From contig NZ_CP011058.1 in the NCBI RefSeq assembly GCF_000961095.1, positions 2,442,501 to 2,506,500 of the forward strand: a stretch of DNA of 64,000 nt. Direction: 5' to 3'. A program made the position numbers and the translations under genes. Source of the stretch: Paenibacillus beijingensis (lineage in GTDB: Bacteria > Bacillota > Bacilli > Paenibacillales > Paenibacillaceae). The notes under the pieces are model-generated. The model saw nothing but the letters and a program-made list of their open reading frames with translations, did not search any database and was not told the DNA's origin. Shown piece after piece: positions 28,634 through 37,521 of the stretch; position 1 is the first letter of the stretch; each line of letters starts with the position of its first letter.

Positions 28634-29425
28634 ATGAGAGGGCACGATGTTCGGGCAGGTTTCGGTTTGAACAAAAAAGCGCTGCTGCTGGCGGCGGCAA
28701 TTATGGCGGCTTCCGCGTTGTTATGGGCGGGAATCGGAGGCGGCAGTCCGAAGGAGGCTTACGCATTGGGAGCGGACACCGGGACGATGCAAAATACGAT
28801 TACGGTTACGGGGCAAGGAAAGGTGAAGGTCGAGCCCGACGTGGCTTACGTGCGCGCGGCCGTGAGCGTTACCGCCAAAACGGCGAAAGAGGCGCAAGCC
28901 GGTAATGCGGCGCGTTTTGCGGCGGTAAAGAAAGTGCTGTCGGGAACGTACAAGGTGAGCGACAAAGATGTCAAGACGATCGGCTTCTATGTGCACCCGC
29001 AGTATAATTATACGGAAAAAGACGGACAGGTGCTCACAGGCTACACGTCCGTCCATGAAATTGAAATTACGTACCGGAACTTATCCGGTATCGGCAATCT
29101 GCTGGATGACCTGGCGACGGCAGGCGTCAATCAAATGAACGGCGTCACGTTCGATACGGAAAAGTCGGATCTATACGGGAACCAGGCACTCGAGAAGGCG
29201 GTAGCGAATGCGCGCAGCAAAGCCGAAACGATTGCGAAGGCTTCCGGGCGCCAGTTGAAAGAAACGGTGAGCATTTCCGAGAACGGGGCGGTCAGCACGC
29301 CGATTCCGGGGCGGATGTACAGCGAAGCGGCTGCGGACAGCGCCATGAGTAAAGCGGCAACGACGGTTGAAGCCGGAGAAATTTCGGTTGAAGCGCAGCT
29401 TACGGTTGTTTACTCCATGCAGTAA
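28634..29425 (+). CDS. Secreted or membrane-anchored SIMPL-domain protein (DUF541)
   Basis: 263 residues. Positively charged N-terminus, hydrophobic helix (about 13-36), then a SIMPL/DUF541 domain over residues 55-263 with the usual ITVTGQGKVKVEPDVAYVR opening and SKAETIAKASGRQLKE block. The family is periplasmic or extracytoplasmic with varied, poorly known roles. It stands alone behind its own GGGG ribosome site and ahead of a convergent hairpin. Confidence 0.85.
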   Translation: MRGHDVRAGFGLNKKALLLAAAIMAASALLWAGIGGGSPKEAYALGADTGTMQNTITVTGQGKVKVEPDVAYVRAAVSVTAKTAKEAQAGNAARFAAVKKVLSGTYKVSDKDVKTIGFYVHPQYNYTEKDGQVLTGYTSVHEIEITYRNLSGIGNLLDDLATAGVNQMNGVTFDTEKSDLYGNQALEKAVANARSKAETIAKASGRQLKETVSISENGAVSTPIPGRMYSEAAADSAMSKAATTVEAGEISVEAQLTVVYSMQ

Positions 29426-29436
29426 CAGAGAAGAAG

Positions 29437-29472
29437 TCGGGTCTGGCATTCCAAACGGAAAGCCGGACCCGA
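29437..29472. terminator. Convergent hairpin between the SIMPL and Sda-like genes
   Basis: TCGGGTCTGGC (29437-29447) pairs with GCCGGACCCGA (29462-29472). The flanking T-runs are poor on both strands, but the position between two convergent genes fits a shared terminator. Confidence 0.6.
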
Positions 29473-29781
29473 TTATTCGTTATGGGCGGTTGCCCGCTGC
29501 ATATAAGCGCTTCTCAGGTTGCGCTGCTCCAGCGTTTGCTCGATGAGCTCAATGAACTCTTCGGACAGGCGGAGCTGCTTGGCCTCTTCATATACTTCTA
29601 GCAAATGCTCGTCGTTAAGCGGCTGCAGCAGCATCGTTTTGTCAGGCATAGGCGGCAGGTCAAAGGTGACGCTGCTCTTATCGACCGGCAATTCTTTCCG
29701 GAAGGAAGCTGATCTTCTGCGGGGACGGAGCAGTCTGAAGAGATGAACGACAGACAGGATCGGATTGTACAGTCTCGGCAT
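29473..29781 (-). CDS. Sda-like sporulation checkpoint protein, extended
   Basis: 102 residues. The C-terminal third (about 53-91, LNDEHLLEVYEEAKQLRLS and EEFIELIEQTLEQRNL) resembles Sda, the 46-residue inhibitor of sporulation histidine kinases in B. subtilis: a helical hairpin with the [DE]FI.LIE core. The N-terminal 50 residues are a basic, hydrophobic extension (SVVHLFRLLRPRRR) not found in classical Sda. ATG 29781 lies 12 bases from AAAGGA; TTG 29793 touches that site. Assignment is from motif memory. Confidence 0.6.
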   Translation of the reverse strand: MPRLYNPILSVVHLFRLLRPRRRSASFRKELPVDKSSVTFDLPPMPDKTMLLQPLNDEHLLEVYEEAKQLRLSEEFIELIEQTLEQRNLRSAYMQRATAHNE

Positions 29782-29893
29782 AAAACAGCTCAATTCCTTT
29801 CAAAATCGGGAAGGTTATCCCGTGACATTATAAGTACTATACTACCATGATATGGATGGAAGGTAAGGGGTAATTCAAACGGTTGAATTTCTC

Positions 29894-29921
29894 TTGACAA
29901 ATGCGGGGGGGTTATGATAAT
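29894..29921 (+). promoter_or_regulatory. Consensus-like promoter pointing at the clpP terminator
   Basis: TTGACA, 16-bp spacer, GATAAT on the + strand. Transcription would start inside the first arm of the hairpin at 29923-29961 and run antisense to clpP. Confidence 0.4.
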
Positions 29922-29922
29922 G

Positions 29923-29961
29923 AAAGAGCGCCGCTTCCTTGGCTAGGAAGCGGCGCTCTTT
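29923..29961. terminator. Terminator downstream of clpP
   Basis: A very stable stem of about 16 bp (29924-29939 with 29945-29960) with a 5-nt loop. On the minus strand it ends in CTCTTTCATT, 70 bases after the clpP stop. Confidence 0.75.
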
Positions 29962-30031
29962 ATTGAAGGCAATGAAGCCGGACGGCTTCTATATGAAATC
30001 ATTTGCTGCGCTGCCGGAGCAGAGAACACAA

Positions 30032-30613
30032 TTACAGCTTTTCGATGACTTTGTCTACCAAACCGTATGCGGTTGCTTCTTCCGCGCTCATGAAATAGTC
30101 GCGGTCGGTATCCTTTTCGATCCGGCTGAGCGGCTGTCCGGTACGTTCGGACAAAATGCCGTTCAGTTTGTCGCGCATTTTCAAAATGCGGCGGGCTCTG
30201 ATCTCGATGTCGGTTGCTTGACCTTCCGCACCGCCGAGCGGCTGATGAATCATCACTTCGCTGTTTGGCAGCGCGTAACGCTTGCCTTTCGCCCCTGCGG
30301 CGAGAAGGAAGGCGCCCATAGAAGCCGCCATGCCGACGCAGATGGTGGATACGTCCGGTTTAATGAACTGCATCGTGTCGAAGATGGCCATGCCTGCCGT
30401 AATGGAGCCGCCAGGACTGTTAATATAAATGGAAATGTCCTTCTCGGGATCGTCGGCAGCCAGGAACAGCAGCTGAGCAATAATCGAGTTGGCGACGACA
30501 TCGTTCACTCCGGTTCCGAGGAAAATAATCCGGTCTTTAAGCAGCCGGGAGTAAATATCATAGGCACGTTCACCCCGGTTGTTCTGTTCGATAACCATAG
30601 GTACAAAATTCAT
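30032..30613 (-). CDS. clpP: ATP-dependent Clp protease proteolytic subunit
   Basis: 193-residue serine protease that forms the tetradecameric barrel used by ClpC, ClpX and ClpE. Catalytic triad: Ser98 (GMAAS), His123 (MIHQP), Asp172 (DTDRD). Length matches B. subtilis ClpP. ATG 30613 gives the usual MNxxP N-terminus but is 13 bases from AAGGAGGG; TTG 30619 is an alternative with better spacing. Regulated by CtsR through the box over its promoter. Confidence 0.97.
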   Translation of the reverse strand: MNFVPMVIEQNNRGERAYDIYSRLLKDRIIFLGTGVNDVVANSIIAQLLFLAADDPEKDISIYINSPGGSITAGMAIFDTMQFIKPDVSTICVGMAASMGAFLLAAGAKGKRYALPNSEVMIHQPLGGAEGQATDIEIRARRILKMRDKLNGILSERTGQPLSRIEKDTDRDYFMSAEEATAYGLVDKVIEKL

Positions 30614-30664
30614 GTCCAAGTGAGTCCCTCCTTCAAACATTCATAAGTTCTAAACCGCTTATTA

Positions 30665-30693
30665 ATCATACCCCATTGCCAATCAAAAGTCAA
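30665..30693 (-). promoter_or_regulatory. clpP promoter
   Basis: On the minus strand: TTGACT, 17-bp spacer, TATGAT, about 50 bases before clpP. The -35 box lies inside the CtsR box. Confidence 0.85.
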
Positions 30694-30704
30694 AGATAGT
30701 CAAA
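30688..30704. promoter_or_regulatory. CtsR operator
   Basis: AGTCAAA-GAT-AGTCAAA is an exact match to the CtsR heptad direct repeat (RGTCAAA NAN RGTCAAA). It overlaps the clpP -35 box, where the heat-shock repressor CtsR would block polymerase. ctsR itself is not in the window. Confidence 0.92.
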
Positions 30705-30854
30705 CATCCGGTTTTCGTTCTCTTTTCCGGCTGATGAACGACCAAGTCCGGCGGTTCCAAATGCCTGCGGAAGCAGCGCCTTCCGTTGCAGCCGCGCTTG
30801 CGGGTAAAGAGCGAAGCAAATGCCCGTTAGAGGCGGCGCTCCCCCATATGGACG

Positions 30855-30882
30855 CAAAAAAAGCCGGCTGGGCAGCCGGCTG
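30855..30882 (-). terminator. Terminator of tRNA-Arg
   Basis: On the minus strand: GCCGGCTG and CAGCCGGC form a stem, followed by seven T. Confidence 0.9.
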
Positions 30883-30921
30883 TTGATGTAGATGTTATAT
30901 GAAAATCATAATTGAAAATAA

Positions 30922-30996
30922 TGGCGCGCCCGCGAGGGATCGAACCTCGATCTCAGGCTCCGGAGGCCTACGTCATATCCATTGGACCACGGGCGC
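30922..30996 (-). tRNA. tRNA-Arg (CCG)
   Basis: 75-nt cloverleaf on the minus strand with encoded CCA; acceptor stem GCGCCCG/CGGGCGC; anticodon CCG in the loop CTCCGGA. Confidence 0.95.
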
Positions 30997-31285
30997 ATGA
31001 AAAGCGTAACGAAATATATCTTATAACAATTGAGCGCGAAAAGCAAGAGACGATGCTAAAATAATTTTTCTTCTTTTTGGCATCCTAAACAACTGGCGAA
31101 AGCAACTCCGATTCGCTTTGGGCAACTGTGCATGCAAAGCGGCCGCAGGGCTGAACGTCCTGAAGATCCGGTAAATGGAAAGCGGAAACTAGGTCCTACG
31201 TACGACTTGAAACCGGTTTCATTCGGGCTTCTCACATTTTATTGTAAAAAGTGTTTGAAAAAAGAAGATTGGGGTAAAACCTTAC

Positions 31286-31314
31286 TTGCGATGTTGTTTC
31301 CTTTGAGATACAAT
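31286..31314 (+). promoter_or_regulatory. Promoter of the glycolytic operon
   Basis: TTGCGA, 17-bp spacer, TACAAT, immediately followed by the CggR operator. Confidence 0.8.
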
Positions 31315-31319
31315 AGACG

Positions 31320-31355
31320 TGGGACTTAAATTGAATGGCCGGGACGTAAAGTGTC
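31320..31355 (+). promoter_or_regulatory. CggR operator
   Basis: Two tandem half-sites fit the B. subtilis pattern CGGGAC-N6-TGTC-N4-CGGGAC-N6-TGTC. The second (31340-31355) is exact; the first (31320-31335) is degenerate, TGGGAC-N6-TGAA, with the correct 4-base gap. It starts six bases after the -10 box, so bound CggR would act as a roadblock, relieved by fructose 1,6-bisphosphate. Confidence 0.85.
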
Positions 31356-31432
31356 CAGTTAACTCAAAGCGGCATGCGGCCCATCGAATTGGCACCCATG
31401 TACGCACGGTCATTTGGAGTGAATATGGAAAG

Positions 31433-32458
31433 ATGCGCGACATCATCGAACTGCAAAGGCAGCTAGTGCCGGATGTGCTGGATGTGATGAAGACGCGGTA
31501 TAAGATCCTTCATCAGGTGATGCTATCCGACCGGATCGGACGGCGTACGCTGGCGGCATCGCTCTCGATGACGGAGCGGGTGCTCCGGGCCGAGACCGAC
31601 TATTTAAAGAGCCAAGGCTTTCTGAGCATGAACGTTTCGGGCATGAGCCTCAGCGAAAGCGGACGGCGCCTGCTTGAAGAGCTGGAGCCGGTGTTCCACC
31701 ATTTGTTCGGTCTGTCGGAGCTTGAAGAAAAGATTCGCCGGCGTTACGGATTGCAGAAAGTGATGATCGTTCCGGGTGATTCCGATTCTTCTCCCCGCAC
31801 GAAGCGCGAGCTGGGAAGAATGGGCGCGAGCGCTCTGCTGCAGGCGATGGGAACGGACGACGTCGTTGCCGTAACAGGCGGAACGACGCTGGCGGAAGTC
31901 GCCTCTGCGATGTCAAGTCCGGTGCCGCTCAAAGGGAACTTGTTTGTGCCGGCAAGAGGGGGTCTCGGGGAGAGCCTGGATTATCAAGCCAGCACGATTG
32001 CTTCCACGATGGCGAAACGGACAGGCGCCCAGTACCGGATGCTGCATGTGCCGGATCACTTGAGCCGAGAAGCATATGAGAGCCTGATGCAGGAGCCGAA
32101 TGTGAAAGAAATTGTCGAGGTTGTCCGCAGCGCCCGAATCGTGCTGCACGGCATCGGGGATGCGATGACGATGGCGCGCCGCCGCAAAGTCGAAAGCAGC
32201 GTCGTCGGGGAGTTGCTTGAGGAAGGGGCTCTTGCGGAAGCGTTCGGTTATTATTTCGACCGTAACGGGGCGGTTGTTCACAAGATGCAGACGGCGGGAC
32301 TGCGGCTCGAGGATATTATGCAGACCGAGATGGTGATCGCCATTGCAGGCGGACAAAGCAAGGGCGAAGCGATCGCTGCGGTCATGCGCTTCGGACATGA
32401 CGACGTGCTCGTCACCGACGAGGCGGCAGCGCTGGAAATCGCGGCGATCTCGGAATAA
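31433..32458 (+). CDS. cggR: Central glycolytic genes regulator CggR (SorC family)
   Basis: 341 residues: N-terminal winged helix (about 25-80, IGRRTLAASLSMTERVLRAE) and a C-terminal sugar-phosphate-binding SorC domain (GDSDSSPRTKRELGRMGA near 115, VTGGTTLAEVA near 145, FVPARGGLGE near 170). It represses its own operon, gapA-pgk-tpiA-gpmI and perhaps eno. ATG 31433 matches the B. subtilis N-terminus; upstream codons would cross the operator. Confidence 0.93.
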   Translation: MRDIIELQRQLVPDVLDVMKTRYKILHQVMLSDRIGRRTLAASLSMTERVLRAETDYLKSQGFLSMNVSGMSLSESGRRLLEELEPVFHHLFGLSELEEKIRRRYGLQKVMIVPGDSDSSPRTKRELGRMGASALLQAMGTDDVVAVTGGTTLAEVASAMSSPVPLKGNLFVPARGGLGESLDYQASTIASTMAKRTGAQYRMLHVPDHLSREAYESLMQEPNVKEIVEVVRSARIVLHGIGDAMTMARRRKVESSVVGELLEEGALAEAFGYYFDRNGAVVHKMQTAGLRLEDIMQTEMVIAIAGGQSKGEAIAAVMRFGHDDVLVTDEAAALEIAAISE

Positions 32459-32593
32459 GCGGGCTTCATTAAGGCGATAATGAAGCTGGCTGCAACTTGG
32501 GTCTTAACGGTTCTAGGCCGGCTTATGCCGCGCCGACGAAACGTTTTGAAATAAATAGTTTTGTATAATTCAAATTTAGGAGGCAGATCAACA

Positions 32594-33598
<1,005 letters not shown>

Positions 33599-33643
33599 GA
33601 ATCGAGTGCCGGCAATGGCCGGCGCAATAGCATAGCATGACAC

Positions 33644-33690
33644 AGTTAAAGAGGAGAGGCTCATATACCGTCTCCTCTTTAACTCCTTTT
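33644..33690 (+). terminator. Hairpin between gapA and pgk
   Basis: A perfect 14-bp stem (33644-33657 with 33671-33684) followed by CCTTTTTG. It could end most cggR-gapA transcripts or act as a partial terminator or 3' stabiliser, raising gapA over the downstream genes. Confidence 0.7.
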
Positions 33691-33785
33691 TGACCAAATT
33701 ATGCTGCGTTTGCGGTCTTGTTTAAGAGCTTGAAGCTTCGTAACTCTTAAACAATATCGCAACCGTGAGGAGAGCGAGGCAGATC

Positions 33786-34967
33786 ATGAACAAGAAAAGT
33801 GTGCGTGACGTAGAAGTAGCCGGCAAACGCGTATTCGTGCGCGTCGATTTCAACGTGCCGCTGGAAAATGGCAGCATTACCGACGATACCCGTATCCGCG
33901 AGACGCTTCCGACCATCAAGTATCTGATCGATAACGGCGCGAAAGTCATTCTCGCCAGCCATCTCGGACGTCCGAAAGGTGAGGTTGTCGAGGAGCTGCG
34001 CCTGACTCCGGTAGCGGCGCGCCTGTCCGAGCTGCTCGGCAAGCAAGTCGCGAAAGCCGACGCCGCAGTTGGCGACGAAGTCAAAGCGCAGGCTGAAGCG
34101 CTGCAAAACGGCGACGTGCTGCTGCTTGAGAATGTCCGTTTCTACCCGGGCGAAGAAAGCAACGATGCCGAGCTTGCCAAATCGTTCGCTTCGCTGGCCG
34201 ATCTGTACGTCAACGACGCTTTCGGCGCTGCGCACCGCGCGCACGCTTCGACCGAAGGGATCGCCCACTACCTGCCGGCCGTATCCGGCCTGTTGATGGA
34301 GAAAGAGCTGGACGTGCTCGGCAAAGCGCTGAACAACCCGGAACGTCCGTTCACCGCCATCGTCGGCGGCTCCAAAGTAAAAGACAAAATCGACGTCATC
34401 AACAAAATGATCGAAATCGCCGACAACATCCTGATCGGCGGAGGTCTTTCCTATACGTTCTACAAAGCGCAGGGCTATGAAATCGGCCAATCGCTCGTCG
34501 ACAATTCCAAGCTTGATCTTGCGCTGGAATTTATCGAGAAAGCGAAGAAGCTCGGCAAAAACTTCCTGATCCCGGTTGACGTTGTTATCTCCGACGACTT
34601 CAGCGCCAGCGCCAACACGAAAATCGTTGATGTTGACGGCATTCCGGCCGACTGGGAAGGCATCGATATCGGACCGAAAACGCGCGAGCTGTACGCCAAC
34701 GTCATCAAGGATTCCAAGCTGGTCGTTTGGAACGGACCGATGGGCGTATTTGAAATCGAACCGTTCTCGCACGGTACCCGCGCGGTCGCGCAAGCTTGTG
34801 CGGAAACGTCCGCTTACACCGTTATCGGCGGCGGCGACTCCGCTGCAGCGGCTGAGAAATTCGGACTCGCGGACAAAATGAATCACATTTCTACCGGCGG
34901 CGGCGCGTCGCTTGAATTTATGGAAGGCAAAGCGCTCCCGGGCGTCGTTGCTCTGAACGATAAATAA
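33786..34967 (+). CDS. pgk: Phosphoglycerate kinase
   Basis: 393 residues. Substrate-binding RVDFNVPLENG near 20-30, SHLGRPKGE near 59-67 and the nucleotide-binding GGGDSAAAAEKFG near 350. Makes ATP from 1,3-bisphosphoglycerate. ATG 33786 follows a double purine-rich site (GAGGAGAG and GAGGC). Confidence 0.96.
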   Translation: MNKKSVRDVEVAGKRVFVRVDFNVPLENGSITDDTRIRETLPTIKYLIDNGAKVILASHLGRPKGEVVEELRLTPVAARLSELLGKQVAKADAAVGDEVKAQAEALQNGDVLLLENVRFYPGEESNDAELAKSFASLADLYVNDAFGAAHRAHASTEGIAHYLPAVSGLLMEKELDVLGKALNNPERPFTAIVGGSKVKDKIDVINKMIEIADNILIGGGLSYTFYKAQGYEIGQSLVDNSKLDLALEFIEKAKKLGKNFLIPVDVVISDDFSASANTKIVDVDGIPADWEGIDIGPKTRELYANVIKDSKLVVWNGPMGVFEIEPFSHGTRAVAQACAETSAYTVIGGGDSAAAAEKFGLADKMNHISTGGGASLEFMEGKALPGVVALNDK

Positions 34968-35051
34968 TGAATTCCCAGGGCCCTTGGCGAAGGCGGACAG
35001 ATCGTGCATCTTGCCGCTTTCGCTTACACGGTCGCGGGATGAGGAGGAACC

Positions 35052-35804
35052 ATGAGAAAACCGATTATCGCAGGGAACTGGAAAATGTTCAAAACGGTCT
35101 CCGAAGCCGTATCGTTCTTCTCCGAAGTGAAAGGTGCTGCGGAGGTTGACGGCGTAGAGAGCGTTATTTGCGCGCCTTACACGACGCTGCCGGCGCTTGT
35201 GGAAGCGGCCAAAGGCACGAGCATCGCGATCGGCGCCCAGAACCTTCACTTCGAAGACAACGGCGCGTTCACAGGCGAAATTTCCGGCGTTATGCTGAGC
35301 GATCTTGGCGTGAAGTATGTCATCGTCGGCCACTCCGAGCGCCGCGCTTATTTTGCGGAAACCGACGAAATCGTCGGAAAGAAAGTCCATGCGGCATTCA
35401 AGCACGGCCTGACGCCGATCCTTTGCGTCGGCGAGAAGCTGGAAGAGCGCGAAGCGGGCGAAACGAAGAACGTATGCAAGGTGCAGACCGAAGCGGCGTT
35501 CCAAGGGCTGTCCGCCGAGCAGGCTGCCCAGGTTGTCATCGCGTATGAGCCGATCTGGGCGATCGGAACGGGCAAATCTTCCACATCCGAAGATGCGGAA
35601 GACGTGATCGCCTACATCCGCGAAGTTGTTAAAGGTTTGTACGATGCTTCGGTGGCCGATGCGGTCCGCATTCAATACGGCGGCAGCGTGAAGCCGAACA
35701 ACGTGCGCGAATATTTGAGCCAAAGCAACATCGACGGCGCGCTTGTAGGAGGAGCGAGCCTCGAGCCGGCGTCCTACATTTCGTTGGTCGAGGGGGCAAA
35801 GTAA
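35052..35804 (+). CDS. tpiA: Triosephosphate isomerase
   Basis: 250 residues. Lys11 (GNWKMFK), His94 (VGHSERR) and the catalytic Glu in AYEPIWAIGTGKSS (about 166) are intact. GAGGAGGAACC ribosome site; gpmI begins one base after the stop. Confidence 0.97.
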   Translation: MRKPIIAGNWKMFKTVSEAVSFFSEVKGAAEVDGVESVICAPYTTLPALVEAAKGTSIAIGAQNLHFEDNGAFTGEISGVMLSDLGVKYVIVGHSERRAYFAETDEIVGKKVHAAFKHGLTPILCVGEKLEEREAGETKNVCKVQTEAAFQGLSAEQAAQVVIAYEPIWAIGTGKSSTSEDAEDVIAYIREVVKGLYDASVADAVRIQYGGSVKPNNVREYLSQSNIDGALVGGASLEPASYISLVEGAK

Positions 35805-35805
35805 G

Positions 35806-37344
35806 ATGACGGCACCTAAACCGGTTGCTCTGATCATAATGGACGGTTTCGGTCTGCGCAAAGACGTGGTGGGCAACGCGGTTGCCCAAGCGAATAAGCC
35901 GAATTACGACCGTTATCTGGCACAATATCCGAATACGACGCTTACCGCCTGCGGTGAAGCGGTCGGACTCCCGGAAGGGCAAATGGGCAACTCCGAAGTC
36001 GGCCATCTGAACATCGGCGCCGGCCGGATCGTGTACCAGGACCTGACCCGGATTACGAAATCGATTCGCGAAGGCGATTTTTTCGACAATGAAACGCTGC
36101 TTGGCGCCGTCCGTCACGCGAAGGTAAACGGCAAGAAGCTTCACTTGTACGGTCTGCTGTCCGACGGGGGCGTTCACAGCCATATCGGGCATCTGTTCGC
36201 GCTGCTGGAGCTGGCGAAGAAGGAAGAGCTGAGCGACGTTTATATTCACGCATTCCTCGACGGCCGCGACGTTGCGCCCGACAGCGCAGTCGGCTACCTG
36301 GAGCAGCTGCTGGCGAAGATCGAAGAAGTCGGCGTCGGCCAAATCGCGACCGTTCAAGGCCGCTACTATGCGATGGACCGCGACAAGCGCTGGGAGCGCG
36401 TCGAGAAATCGTACCGGGCTATGGTGTACGGCGAAGGACCGCAGTATACCGACCCGATTCTGGCTGTGAAGGAATCGTACGAGAAGTCGGTCATGGACGA
36501 ATTCGTTATGCCGACGGTCATCGTGGGCGCTGACGGCAAGCCGGTATCGCTGGTGGAATCGGAAGACGCGGTTATTTTCTTCAACTTCCGTCCCGACCGT
36601 GCGATCCAGCTGTCGCAGGTGTTCACGAACGAGGACTTCCGCGGCTTCGACCGCGGACCGAAAGTTCCGAAAAATCTCTATTTTGTCTGCCTGACGCTGT
36701 TCAGCGAGACGGTAGGCGGATTTGTCGCTTACTCGCCGAAGAACCTCGACAACACGCTCGGCGAGGTGCTCGTGCAGAACGGCAAAAAGCAGCTGCGCAT
36801 CGCCGAGACGGAGAAATACCCGCACGTGACGTTTTTCTTCAGCGGCGGCCGCGATAAGGAGCTTCCGGGCGAAACGCGCGTACTGATCAACTCGCCGAAG
36901 GTTGCCACGTACGACCTGAAGCCGGAAATGAGCGCTTACGAGGTTGCGGAGGCTGCCGTGCGCGAGATCGAATCCGATAAGCATGACGCCATCATTCTCA
37001 ACTTCGCGAACCCTGATATGGTCGGCCACTCCGGCATGCTGGAGCCGACGATCAAAGCGGTGGAAGCGACCGACGAATGCGTGGGCAAAGTCGTGGAAGC
37101 GGTGCTGGCCAAAGGCGGCGTCTGCCTCATTACGGCCGACCACGGCAACGCGGATATGGTATTCGACGAGCAGGGCCGTCCGCATACGGCGCATACGACG
37201 AACCCGGTTCCGTTCATCGTGACGAAAGAAGGCTTGACGCTGCGCGAAGGCGGCATTCTGGCCGACATCGCACCGACCATTCTCGACCTGATGGGCCTTG
37301 CGAAGCCGGCTGAGATGACGGGGACTTCGATCATCAAGCGGTAA
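35806..37344 (+). CDS. gpmI: 2,3-bisphosphoglycerate-independent phosphoglycerate mutase
   Basis: 512 residues of the alkaline-phosphatase superfamily, manganese-dependent. MDGFG (Asp13) and the phosphoserine site GNSEVGHLN (Ser63) are present, with the second metal site in ITADHGNAD near 440. Starts within two bases of the tpiA stop, so the pair is probably coupled. Confidence 0.96.
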   Translation: MTAPKPVALIIMDGFGLRKDVVGNAVAQANKPNYDRYLAQYPNTTLTACGEAVGLPEGQMGNSEVGHLNIGAGRIVYQDLTRITKSIREGDFFDNETLLGAVRHAKVNGKKLHLYGLLSDGGVHSHIGHLFALLELAKKEELSDVYIHAFLDGRDVAPDSAVGYLEQLLAKIEEVGVGQIATVQGRYYAMDRDKRWERVEKSYRAMVYGEGPQYTDPILAVKESYEKSVMDEFVMPTVIVGADGKPVSLVESEDAVIFFNFRPDRAIQLSQVFTNEDFRGFDRGPKVPKNLYFVCLTLFSETVGGFVAYSPKNLDNTLGEVLVQNGKKQLRIAETEKYPHVTFFFSGGRDKELPGETRVLINSPKVATYDLKPEMSAYEVAEAAVREIESDKHDAIILNFANPDMVGHSGMLEPTIKAVEATDECVGKVVEAVLAKGGVCLITADHGNADMVFDEQGRPHTAHTTNPVPFIVTKEGLTLREGGILADIAPTILDLMGLAKPAEMTGTSIIKR

Positions 37345-37457
37345 GATGAGCTGAGAAATGTGGCCGCTGCGCGAAGTAGTGAAAAAGATGCCGCTGCGCG
37401 GCTGGTTTGGGTCTCATGTTAAGGAAGCGTGAATGGCTCGTCCCGGGCTCCGGGATT

Positions 37458-37466
37458 TGCTATACT
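37458..37466 (+). promoter_or_regulatory. Possible internal promoter of eno
   Basis: TGCTATACT is an extended -10 about 56 bases before eno, in the 177-base gap after gpmI. It is preceded by the small hairpin CCCGGGCTCCGGG. Confidence 0.4.
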
Positions 37467-37521
37467 GATGAAGAAACAAGAATGAACGACTAAATATAAC
37501 TGACAGGAGTGTTTGAGAATT

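Larger units (their letters stand above)
30614..30921 (-). other. 308-base gap between tRNA-Arg and clpP
   Basis: It holds the clpP promoter with its CtsR box (30665-30704) and the tRNA-Arg terminator (30855-30882). Nothing else recognised. Confidence 0.6.
30997..31432 (+). other. 436-base leader between tRNA-Arg and cggR
   Basis: It contains the cggR promoter (31286-31314) and CggR operator (31320-31355). An open frame at 31132-31329 crosses these sites and shows no recognisable product. The tRNA-Arg promoter should lie near 31000-31040. Confidence 0.6.

Noticed and set aside
31132..31329. 65-residue frame before cggR
   Set aside because: It runs through the cggR promoter and operator and lacks a ribosome site.
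33747..35876. 709-residue frame antisense to pgk and tpiA
   Set aside because: Mirror of GC-rich, codon-biased glycolytic genes; composition is Arg/Phe/Val-rich without domains. Similar antisense frames over gapA, gpmI, eno, his genes and the isomerase were rejected for the same reason.
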